NCBI GenBank assembly: GCA_902775375.1
Contig: CACYLU010000001.1
Location: 124,001-188,000, forward strand
DNA from: an uncultured Bacteroidales bacterium
GTDB taxonomy: Bacteria > Bacteroidota > Bacteroidia > Bacteroidales > Bacteroidaceae
Length of the DNA stretch: 64,000 nucleotides
Direction of reading: 5' to 3'
Shown: piece after piece, positions 57,880-64,000 of the stretch
Numbering within the stretch: the stretch's first letter is position 1
Layout of the letters: every line of letters begins with the position of its first letter
The notes under the pieces: model-generated
What the model was told of the DNA's origin: nothing
The model's input: the letters and a program-made list of their open reading frames with translations, nothing else
Database searches by the model: none
Program-made: the position numbers and the translations under genes

Positions 57880-58125
57880 AAGTCTTCACTCTTCACAGAG
57901 ATAGTTCAACACATTGTTATACAATAATTTATCAGTGTGAAGACCTGTCTCAGGTCTTCACAACACTTCACAGTTATAGTACTTGATAATTGTAAAATAC
58001 TCTTATTGATGCCAACATAAATGGTGAAGACCTGTGAAGAGATGTGAAGAGTTGGCGAAACTCTTCACGCATATATCGCTATGTATATCAGTGCATTAAA
58101 CACGATTTGTGAAGAGTGAAGACTT
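57880..58125. repeat. 246-bp element with perfect 18-bp terminal inverted repeats (GTGAAGA words)
   Basis: The left end AAGTCTTCACTCTTCACA (57880-57897) and the right end TGTGAAGAGTGAAGACTT (58108-58125) are exact reverse complements. Each holds two GTGAAGA words with starts 7 bp apart. Inside are more copies: a perfect 12-bp stem with TGTGAAGACCTG (57936-57962), three GTGAAGA words with starts 10 bp apart (58024, 58034, 58044), and TCTTCAC at 58062. No open frame of note lies within. The plan is the same as the elements at 2456 and 30423, but the word differs. Confidence 0.9.
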
Positions 58126-58154
58126 ATTTTGAGGATTTATGAAGAAACTTTTTT

Positions 58155-58302
58155 CCTCACGAGGGAAAAATAATGATAAATTACTGGCTTATAGAAATAG
58201 TTCTAAATATCGCTCAAATCTAAATTCTCATGAGAATCTTGGCGTCAGCTTCCGCTAAACGATGGCTTTACTTCCACTAAACCGCCCTTTTACTTCCGCT
58301 AA
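58155..58302 (-). repeat. 22-nt tandem array (fourth copy), with CTCATGAG and CCTCACGAGG palindromes
   Basis: Read on the minus strand, 22-nt units occupy 58302-58281 (TTAGCGGAAGTAAAAGG), 58280-58259 (TTAGTGGAAGTAAAGCC) and 58258-58237 (TTAGCGGAAGCTGACGCC). They run into the palindrome ATTCTCATGAGAAT (58224-58237) and then the decamer at 58155-58164 (CCTCGTGAGG on this strand). Unit order and partner palindromes repeat those at 2264-2416, here in the opposite orientation. The 57516-58373 gap contains no gene. Confidence 0.9.
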
Positions 58303-58373
58303 ATTATAGGTTTGGAAAGAATGTATCTGGTGGCCAACGAAAACGGTTCTCGTGAAGAGCAAGGATAGTTCTC

Positions 58374-58892
58374 TTACAATAGGTCAAGGGCAATGGCAGC
58401 ACAGGCTTCGGCATCGGCCAATGCGTGGTGGTGATGTTGCAAATCATAGCCACAAGCAGCAGCAACGGTGTGCAACTGGTGGTTAGGTAGGGAGTGACCA
58501 AACTGCTTGCGGGCAGCTTTTAGGGTATCGTAAAAGAAGTAGTCGGGATAGTCTAATTGATAAACCTTGAAAACGGCTTTGAGGCACCCCTCGTCGAAGC
58601 GAGCATTGTGTGCCACAAAGGGAATGTGGGACTTATCGGGAAATATAGTTGCAATGCGTTGCTCAATCTCTTCCCATACTTTGGGGAAGATGGGTGCATC
58701 GTCAGTATCTTTCTGACAGAGTCCATGCACTTGCTGGCACCAATAGCTGTAGTAGTTAGGCTCGGGTTGTATCAACGAATAGAAGGAATCGGCCACCTCA
58801 CCATCCTTTACAATGACGATGCCTACAGAGCAAACGCTGCATGGTTGCTGGTTGGCTGTCTCAAAATCTATGGCTACAAAATCCCTGATCAT
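58374..58892 (-). CDS. DEDDh-type 3'-5' exonuclease (DnaQ-like)
   Basis: The ATG at 58892 gives 172 residues; the longer frame would start at TTG. The exonuclease I motif is FVAIDFETAN (residues 5-14, DxE), motif II is VAHNARFDEGCL and motif III is HHHALADAEACA with HxxxxD, so it is of the DEDDh class. It resembles the stand-alone DnaQ or epsilon-like exonucleases of Bacteroidetes, not the polymerase III epsilon subunit itself. A role in DNA repair or nucleic acid trimming is likely. No partner gene is adjacent; it lies between the repeat region and a flavodoxin-like lipoprotein gene. Confidence 0.88.
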   Translation of the reverse strand: MIRDFVAIDFETANQQPCSVCSVGIVIVKDGEVADSFYSLIQPEPNYYSYWCQQVHGLCQKDTDDAPIFPKVWEEIEQRIATIFPDKSHIPFVAHNARFDEGCLKAVFKVYQLDYPDYFFYDTLKAARKQFGHSLPNHQLHTVAAACGYDLQHHHHALADAEACAAIALDLL

Positions 58893-58919
58893 CCGTCTTT
58901 TAATTGTCAAAATAAGAAA

Positions 58920-58949
58920 CAGGCTCTTCTGAATGTTCAGAGGAGCCTG
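58920..58949 (-). terminator. Rho-independent terminator after the flavodoxin lipoprotein gene
   Basis: CAGGCTCTTCTGAA (58920-58933) pairs with TTCAGAGGAGCCTG (58936-58949), with one G-U pair. On the minus strand it is followed by TTTCTTATTTTGAC. Confidence 0.8.
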
Positions 58950-58969
58950 CTCTTAGTATAGTAAGGTTG

Positions 58970-59791
58970 TTATCTGTCAACAGCAGTAAAGTAAGGAGCT
59001 GCATCGCCATTCTCCTTGGTGATGTAGATATCCATCTTTGCTCCATTAGCTTCGCCTACAAACTTATAGTCGGTGCCCTTAGAGGTCTTGCGGCTACCAA
59101 CGCTTACTGCTTTGGTGCCTTTCATCATGTCGTAGGTAGAGATAGCAGCATCAAAAATAGCGTTTTCATCGGCTGTTGGAGCCTGCTGAGCTGAATAGTC
59201 AGCCAACACCTCGTTCTCGCCTTCAATCAAACCCATCTCAATCAGCACACGGTCAACAGCTGCAGGCATCTTGTCCATCAAAGAACTGCGAACGCCTACA
59301 CACTGAGGAATCTGAGCGCCAGGAATAGCCTTCTGTAGGTCGCCAACACTCTGTTTGATGCCACTGCTACCTGAGGTGCAGAAAGGAACAACGGTCTTAC
59401 CCTTGAAATCGGTGTTGGCAAGCAAGGTCTTGACAGGCTGTGCGTAAGTGCCCATCCAGATTGGATAGCCCAGGAAGATAATGTCATAATCAGCTACATT
59501 GTGCTTCAGTGCGTTCAGTTCAGGAAGGACATTGCCTTGGATTTCTTCTTGAGAACGCTTGATGAGGTCGGCATAAACGGTAGGATATGCGTTGACAGGA
59601 GTAATAGCCTCGATGTCAGCACCAGTCTTCTGCTGGATGTATTCTGCCATTTGCTTTGTGGTGTTGGTCACTGAATAGTAGAGTACCAATACTTTCTTGG
59701 CAGGCTCTTCTGCTGCCTGCTCTGTCTTAGGCTTAGATGCGCAAGCTGTTACCAACAGGCCTGCCATCATCATTAATAATAACTTTTTCAT
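58970..59791 (-). CDS. Flavodoxin-like lipoprotein
   Basis: The 273-residue protein has a lipoprotein signal (MKKLLLMMMAGLLVTACAS; lipobox Cys at about residue 17) and then a flavodoxin fold: KKVLVLYYSVTNTTKQMAEYIQQKTGAD (FMN phosphate loop SxTNTT), YDIIFLGYPIWMGTYAQPVKTLL and TVVPFCTSGSSGIKQSVGDLQ. A C-terminal extension of about 70 residues (VSVGSRKTSKGTDYKFVGEANGAKMDIYITKENGDAAPYF) has no family I recognise. It probably moves electrons with FMN at the periplasmic face of a membrane; partners are unknown. It has its own promoter and terminator. Confidence 0.88.
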   Translation of the reverse strand: MKKLLLMMMAGLLVTACASKPKTEQAAEEPAKKVLVLYYSVTNTTKQMAEYIQQKTGADIEAITPVNAYPTVYADLIKRSQEEIQGNVLPELNALKHNVADYDIIFLGYPIWMGTYAQPVKTLLANTDFKGKTVVPFCTSGSSGIKQSVGDLQKAIPGAQIPQCVGVRSSLMDKMPAAVDRVLIEMGLIEGENEVLADYSAQQAPTADENAIFDAAISTYDMMKGTKAVSVGSRKTSKGTDYKFVGEANGAKMDIYITKENGDAAPYFTAVDR

Positions 59792-59831
59792 TTGTCTAAA
59801 CAGTTTAATTCTAAATAGTTTTAACTGGCTG

Positions 59832-59839
59832 CAAAATTA
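59832..59839 (-). promoter_or_regulatory. Bacteroidetes -7 box (TAATTTTG) for the flavodoxin lipoprotein
   Basis: The minus strand reads TAATTTTG, full match, 40 nt ahead of the ATG at 59791. Confidence 0.5.
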
Positions 59840-59893
59840 ATAAACTCCATCGTATATGATATATGAATGACTGATTATTTAATCTTTTTTTAT

Positions 59894-59901
59894 TATCTTT
59901 G
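59894..59901 (+). promoter_or_regulatory. Bacteroidetes -7 box (TATCTTTG), start codon 8 nt downstream
   Basis: TATCTTTG is a full match and the ATG at 59910 lies 8 nt after the final G, so the leader can be only a few nucleotides long. Confidence 0.6.
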
Positions 59902-59909
59902 CTTCAACG

Positions 59910-60548
59910 ATGAAAAGATTATTGTTCATAAGCATTGTTTTCGTGGCATTGGCCTTCTTGTATTTCAGTCCTGTGCAGAGTCCCAGCAAGTTAGCCTACC
60001 CAGTGGCTTTCTTGGGGGTGATGGCGCTTATTGACAATAAGCGCATAGGTATATTTATGTCTTACGGACTGGTGCTCTCGGCTCTGGGTGATTGGCAAGG
60101 CACACAAGGCAACTTCTTCAGGCAGATGGCTCTATTTGGTATGGCGCACATAGCCTATATCTGCTATTTTGCCAGTAGGATAAAAAACAGGCAAGATAAT
60201 AAAGCAGGATGGATGACTTGGCTCTGTGTCTTGATAGGTTTGATAGCCCTTATTAAAGTGGTGCCGATGGTGCCATCAGGCGCTTTAAGGACAGGCGTCA
60301 TCGTTTATTGCTTGTTGATTCTGACAATGCTGAGAATGGCATTGCTGCAAAGAGATATATGGTTTGCCTTGGGAGCTACATTGTTTGTGATATCCGACTT
60401 TATCTTGGCTTGGAATAAATTTGTAAGTCCTATAAATCATGCTTCTTGGCTCATCATGGTTCCCTATTATGGTGCCCAGTGGCTACTATTTTATAGGGCT
60501 ACAAGCGTTGCATCAGGCGCTTGCTCATGTACTTCACAGGCCCAATGA
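59910..60548 (+). CDS. YhhN-family (lysoplasmalogenase-like) membrane protein
   Basis: The 212-residue protein has about eight transmembrane helices and the YhhN pattern: SKLAYPVAFLGVMALIDNKRIGIFMSYGLVLSALGDW, the FGMAHIAYICYFA segment, LGATLFVISDFILAWNKF (Asp in SDxxLA) and the helix ASWLIMVPYYGAQWLLFY. Animal relatives (TMEM86) hydrolyse lysoplasmalogens; bacterial activity is little known. The last 20 residues after LLFYRA look unlike the family and are coded in the 50 bp that overlap the convergent lolC gene. It has a near-leaderless promoter. Confidence 0.85.
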   Translation: MKRLLFISIVFVALAFLYFSPVQSPSKLAYPVAFLGVMALIDNKRIGIFMSYGLVLSALGDWQGTQGNFFRQMALFGMAHIAYICYFASRIKNRQDNKAGWMTWLCVLIGLIALIKVVPMVPSGALRTGVIVYCLLILTMLRMALLQRDIWFALGATLFVISDFILAWNKFVSPINHASWLIMVPYYGAQWLLFYRATSVASGACSCTSQAQ

Positions 60549-61725
60549 CCGAGAGGGCACCAACCACCAGAACTGTGAGGAAAATAAGCAGTACGTCAGT
60601 GAGATGCACACTCACTGGGTAGGCCTCGACTATAAAGTTGTTGCCTAACGAGATAATGCCGAAATGGTGTTGAATCAAGCAAAGCACTACGCCTATCACG
60701 ATGCCTGCCAAAGCACCGTAGGCTGCAATGAGCCAACCTTCAAACATAAAGATACGTTCAATCAGTTGGTTGCTGGCACCTAAGTTGCGCAATGTCTGGG
60801 CATCTTCCCGTTTATCAACAATCAGCATGCTCAATGAGCCAATCACGTTGAAGGTGGCGATGATGAGGATGAATGTAAGGAAAAGATAGGAAATGAACTT
60901 CTCAATCTCCATGATACGAAAAACATCGGCTTGCTGCTCAAAGCGGTTCTGTACCTGAAATTCGTTGCCTAACACTTCTTTCATCTTGGCTTGCAAGCGT
61001 CGCTCGTTGGAGCCAGGTTTCAGCTTTATTTCCATAGCCGATACTTCATCATGATAGCCAAAGAGCTGGCGTGCAAACGGCAGACTGGTAAGGATATACT
61101 GTGTGTCGTATTTCTCTTGATTGACCAAGAAAAGGGAGCCAGGAGAGTGCAGATAGCCTCTGGCAAACGCTGCTCCAGGGTTGGCAATGTTCACTCGCAC
61201 ATGTGACTTGGGAGCAATGACGAGCAAGGGGTCAACGAATTGCAAACCTGTGCCTAATGCTGAGGCTACACCCATTCCTAAGATACCGTATTCCACCCCT
61301 TCTTCCTGTAAGAGAAATACTTGTCTGCCATAGAGGATGCTGTCTATTTGGGTGATTTGGGTAAAGGTGTCATCTACTCCCTTGATGGTCACCATTAATT
61401 GCTTGTCTTTATATTGCACCATAGCGTTCTCTTCGATGGTTGGCATTGCAGTCTCCACCTCAGGCATGTGGATGATTTGCTGAATCCTGCTGTCTTGCTG
61501 ATTGAATACCTTCCCTTGTGTGGGAGTGATTTTCAGTGGGGCATCGAAAGCAGTAAACAAGCCCTCCACCATCTCGTGAAAGCCGTTGAACACCGATAAG
61601 GTGCATATCATGGCGAGGGTGGCAAGTGCCACTCCGCACACAGATATGGTCGAGATGATGTTAATAGCGTTGTGCTTCTTCTTGGCAAAGAGGTAACGCT
61701 TGGCTATATAAAGAGGCAAATTCAT
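60499..61725 (-). CDS. FtsX/LolC-type lipoprotein-release ABC permease
   Basis: The 408-residue inner-membrane protein has one helix near the N-terminus (HNAINIISTISVCGVALATLAMICTLSVFNGFHEMVE, typical of LolC/LolE), a periplasmic region at about 45-255, and three C-terminal helices (FISYLFLTFILIIATFNVIGSLSMLIVDKREDAQTLRNLGAS...). It belongs to the LolCDE-like complex that releases lipoproteins from the inner membrane toward the outer membrane. No ATPase gene is next to it. It overlaps rbfA by 4 bp and, on the opposite strand, the yhhN end by 50 bp. Confidence 0.9.
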   Translation of the reverse strand: MNLPLYIAKRYLFAKKKHNAINIISTISVCGVALATLAMICTLSVFNGFHEMVEGLFTAFDAPLKITPTQGKVFNQQDSRIQQIIHMPEVETAMPTIEENAMVQYKDKQLMVTIKGVDDTFTQITQIDSILYGRQVFLLQEEGVEYGILGMGVASALGTGLQFVDPLLVIAPKSHVRVNIANPGAAFARGYLHSPGSLFLVNQEKYDTQYILTSLPFARQLFGYHDEVSAMEIKLKPGSNERRLQAKMKEVLGNEFQVQNRFEQQADVFRIMEIEKFISYLFLTFILIIATFNVIGSLSMLIVDKREDAQTLRNLGASNQLIERIFMFEGWLIAAYGALAGIVIGVVLCLIQHHFGIISLGNNFIVEAYPVSVHLTDVLLIFLTVLVVGALSVIGPVKYMSKRLMQRL

Positions 61726-62117
61726 CGATTGTTCAGGTAGTCTTCTTCAGGGCCTTCTGGCGTTTTGTAGCCATCGCCCTTTGCCTCTTTGATGAGGTTG
61801 TCGATATGTTCTGCATAATCCAACGAATCGTCAGCAAAGAACTTCAGTTCAGGGATGATGCGCAACTGATGGCGTACCCTCTGGCCAAGATCATAGCGGA
61901 TGGTGCGCATGTTGCTGGTGATGTTCTTCAGTAATTCCTCTGATTTTTCTGATGGGAAGATGCTGAGATACACCTTAGCAATGCTTAAATCCGGACTGAT
62001 GCGAACACTGCTTACAGACACCAATACGCCATGCGTGCCCTGGGTCTGTTTCTGAAATAAGTCGCTCAATTCTTTTTGAATCAAGCGTGAGATTTTATTC
62101 TGTCTTGTACTATCCAT
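61722..62117 (-). CDS. rbfA: 30S ribosome-binding factor RbfA
   Basis: The 131-residue protein binds 16S rRNA late in 30S assembly. The KH-like fold is visible: RQNKISRLIQKELSDLFQKQTQGTHGVLVSVSSVRISPDLSIAKVYLSIFPSEKSEELLKNI, then RTIRYDLGQRVRHQLRIIPELKFFADDSLDYAEHIDNLI. A short acidic tail follows. It overlaps the lolC-type gene by 4 bp and lies 41 bp after the yfhO-like gene. Confidence 0.95.
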   Translation of the reverse strand: MDSTRQNKISRLIQKELSDLFQKQTQGTHGVLVSVSSVRISPDLSIAKVYLSIFPSEKSEELLKNITSNMRTIRYDLGQRVRHQLRIIPELKFFADDSLDYAEHIDNLIKEAKGDGYKTPEGPEEDYLNNR

Positions 62118-62158
62118 ATTCTTAATTGATAATTAATGATTGATAATTGGTAATTAGG

Positions 62159-64000
62159 TTAATTGTTGATGTTTATAGGTTGACGGTTTTTCTTGTAATA
62201 AAAGAAGATAACGGCAATCGTACCCAAAAGCAGCAGACACATAGCAGCATAGGCAATGGCCTCAGTTACATGAATGCTCTGTGGGTCGAAGGTCATCTGG
62301 ATGGTGTGGTGACCTGCCGGCACATAAAGGGTGCGCAATACGTAGTCGGCACGGGCCAGCTCTACTGGTTCGTCATCAATGGTTACTTGCCAGCCATCAG
62401 GGTAATATACTTCAGAGAATACTGCGACTCCATCGGAAGGGTTAGTAGTCTCGTAAGTAAGACTATTTGGCTCGTAGGCTGTGAGCTCAATAGTTGCATC
62501 ATCGTTCACGTCAAATGAGGAAGCATTGTTCAATGCCGATTTGAATTGTTCATCCACTACTGCTGTAACGTGAGGGTTGCTTGATGCAAGTTTGTCGAGC
62601 TCTTCATCAGCATTTGCCACATAGCTTACCTCCTTTACAAACCATCCGTTGCCCAAGGCATAAGGGTTTTCAAGGGGCAACTGGCCTTCTTTGGTTGGAA
62701 GAATGAAATATCTGGTGTTGAGCATGTTGAGCGCATGGAATTTGGCAGGATCTACTTGCTCCATATCGCCACCTGCCTCGGCAATGGCTTGGAAGGCATC
62801 TTGCATTTCGGCCTTGAGGCGTGTCTCAATCAACTCGTTATATCTGCGTAACTTAGCAGCATGATAGCCTCCCACATTCTTATGCCAGTAAGAAGTGTTG
62901 TTTTCATTGAAAGAGCTGACGGCAAAGTTCAACACGCGATAATCGAGGTCAGTATCTTCTAAAATGTATTTGTCGGCTTCCGTCTGGGCAAACGATGTAG
63001 TGCGTATGCTTTTGTCAACGAACAAGTCGTCATAGAGGTAGCGCTTATTGACTTGCCACATGTCAAATAAGCAAAGCAGAACAATTGCTCCGATGGTGAG
63101 CTCTTTGCGCAACTTGCCCATTTGGAAAAACCTTAGAATAGCAATGCCTATGACAACAATGATGAGTGAGCGCAAGGCATCGGCAGAGACCATAGCGGCA
63201 CGCATCTCACTAATATTGGCCATGATGCCTGCTAACTCGTTGGCTGGAATTCCTCCTTGATCTACAGCACTTTGCAGCATCTGTGCCTCTTGAGCGGGTA
63301 TGAGGTCGGTGAATGTTTCAGGGCTAAACCATATAAGTAGGCTCAAACCAACTGTGAGGAAGAGGGGAACCAAAAATTGATAATTAATAATTGATAAATG
63401 ATAATTTTCATTGTTTTCTCCATCCACCTTATTGTTTCCAATAATATTCCAACGTCCAATGATTTCCTTCAATGCCAACATCGCCAACAAAGGAATGGAG
63501 AACTCTGCAATGACGAGGATGGATGATACGGCACGGAACTTATTGTACATAGGTACATAGTCGATAAAGAAATCAGTAACAGGCATGAAATTCTTACCCC
63601 ATGAAAGTACTATGGAGAATACGGTAGCCCCTAAAAGTGCCCATTTCATCGGACCTTTTACAATGAAACAACCCATCAAGAAGAGGAAAAGGACGAAAGC
63701 ACCGACATAGACAGGTCCTGATGTGCCAGGCTGAGTGCCGAAATATTGTGAGATGGAGCCATACAGACTGCTATATCGTGGGTTGGCTTTAGTCATAGCT
63801 GTCTTATTCTGGCTGATGGCCTCTGAGGCTCCTCCTTTGAAATTAGGAACCAGCAATGTTAATGTTTCATCCACACCATAGCTCCATTGAGTAATGTATT
63901 CTTTGTCTAAACCGCCTGTAGCTGAGGAACCTGCAGAAGGATGTTGTGTCAGTTCGCTCTTGCCTCGCATGGTTTCCAAACTGTAGGTATAAGTGTGGTA
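62159..64000 (-). CDS. YfhO-family membrane protein (N-terminus outside window)
   Basis: The frame stays open to the window edge; the residues at 64000-63980 (YHTYTYS) are part of the same frame, so the start lies outside. The visible 613 residues show multiple helices (LFLFLMGCFIVKGPMKWALLGATVFSIVLSWGKNF; IPLLAMLALKEIIG; IIVVIGIAILRFF), the long soluble segment with HALNMLNTRYFILPTKEG, and the C-terminal FSEVYYPDGWQVTIDDEPVELARADYVLRTLYVPAGHHTIQMTFDPQS, typical of YfhO. Members are linked to glycosylation of envelope polymers, as in lipoteichoic acid modification in Firmicutes; in Bacteroidetes the role is unknown. It heads the rbfA-lolC transcript. Confidence 0.85.
   Translation of the reverse strand, partial: YHTYTYSLETMRGKSELTQHPSAGSSATGGLDKEYITQWSYGVDETLTLLVPNFKGGASEAISQNKTAMTKANPRYSSLYGSISQYFGTQPGTSGPVYVGAFVLFLFLMGCFIVKGPMKWALLGATVFSIVLSWGKNFMPVTDFFIDYVPMYNKFRAVSSILVIAEFSIPLLAMLALKEIIGRWNIIGNNKVDGENNENYHLSIINYQFLVPLFLTVGLSLLIWFSPETFTDLIPAQEAQMLQSAVDQGGIPANELAGIMANISEMRAAMVSADALRSLIIVVIGIAILRFFQMGKLRKELTIGAIVLLCLFDMWQVNKRYLYDDLFVDKSIRTTSFAQTEADKYILEDTDLDYRVLNFAVSSFNENNTSYWHKNVGGYHAAKLRRYNELIETRLKAEMQDAFQAIAEAGGDMEQVDPAKFHALNMLNTRYFILPTKEGQLPLENPYALGNGWFVKEVSYVANADEELDKLASSNPHVTAVVDEQFKSALNNASSFDVNDDATIELTAYEPNSLTYETTNPSDGVAVFSEVYYPDGWQVTIDDEPVELARADYVLRTLYVPAGHHTIQMTFDPQSIHVTEAIAYAAMCLLLLGTIAVIFFYYKKNRQPININN

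Noticed and set aside
62159..63979. TTG at 63979 as the start of the yfhO-like gene
   Set aside because: The frame is open to the window edge with hydrophilic but fitting residues, and family members are longer, so the true start is outside.

Overview
The window is a piece of a Bacteroidales chromosome, most likely from the Bacteroides/Prevotella lineage. Supporting signs are promoters of the Bacteroidetes type (a -7 box TAnnTTTG, sometimes with TTTG 19-20 bp upstream), few Shine-Dalgarno sequences, many SusB-like and lipoprotein glycosidases, Bacteroidetes-only families (DUF4294, DUF3836, fused SpmA-SpmB), and a GC content that I estimate by eye at about 40%. I found no rRNA, tRNA, CRISPR array, insertion sequence or intact prophage.

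Layout. 1-10.3 kb: a partial outer-membrane HhH/barrel protein, a DUF4294 protein, an isolated VapE-type ATPase behind an unusual repeat region, an outer-membrane beta-barrel protein divergent from a histidine kinase/response regulator pair, a phosphoesterase and a SPOUT methyltransferase. 10.3-10.7 kb: an AT-rich divergent gap with a cluster of DnaA-box-like 9-mers, a candidate replication origin. 10.7-19.1 kb: nadA, convergent with a tight six-gene operon (ychF-lgt-GH130-leuS-yitT-rdgB). 19.4-30 kb: a DUF3836 protein, polA, a polyprenyl synthase, then another six-gene operon (mnmG-apt-uvrC-dtd-mazG-deoC) with a parS-like 16-mer between mnmG and apt. 30.6-34 kb: spmAB-ybeY and small proteins. 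34.1-38 kb: ruvB-flippase-DUF389. 38.3-42.1 kb: a GH2-GH97 pair. 42.3-51.7 kb: a DEAD-box helicase, then the operon cysE-rlmL-dpp-purD-membrane protein-yqaA. 51.8-57.5 kb: cysK, an esterase-rnr pair and a lipoprotein. 58.4-64 kb: an exonuclease, a flavodoxin lipoprotein, a YhhN protein, and yfhO-rbfA-lolC. Most genes are housekeeping: translation and tRNA modification, DNA repair and replication, cysteine, purine and NAD synthesis, and envelope lipoprotein handling.

The unusual content is in the intergenic regions. Arrays with a strict 22-nt period occur at six places (2.3, 19.2, 30.2, 38.1, 57.8 and 58.3 kb). Four carry a shared word (TTAGCGGAAGTAA and variants); three of these also have the palindrome ATTCTCATGAGAAT and two have a CCTCGTGAGG element. 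Beside three of these four arrays lie compact 150-250 bp elements built from one short word repeated in both orientations. The word differs at each locus (GTCGG, GGTCA or GTGAAGA), and two of the elements have 18-19 bp terminal inverted repeats. One lies directly upstream of the lone vapE gene. I read these as origin-like or MITE-like elements, possibly relics of VapE-dependent replicons. That reading is inference; the repeat structure itself can be read directly from the sequence.
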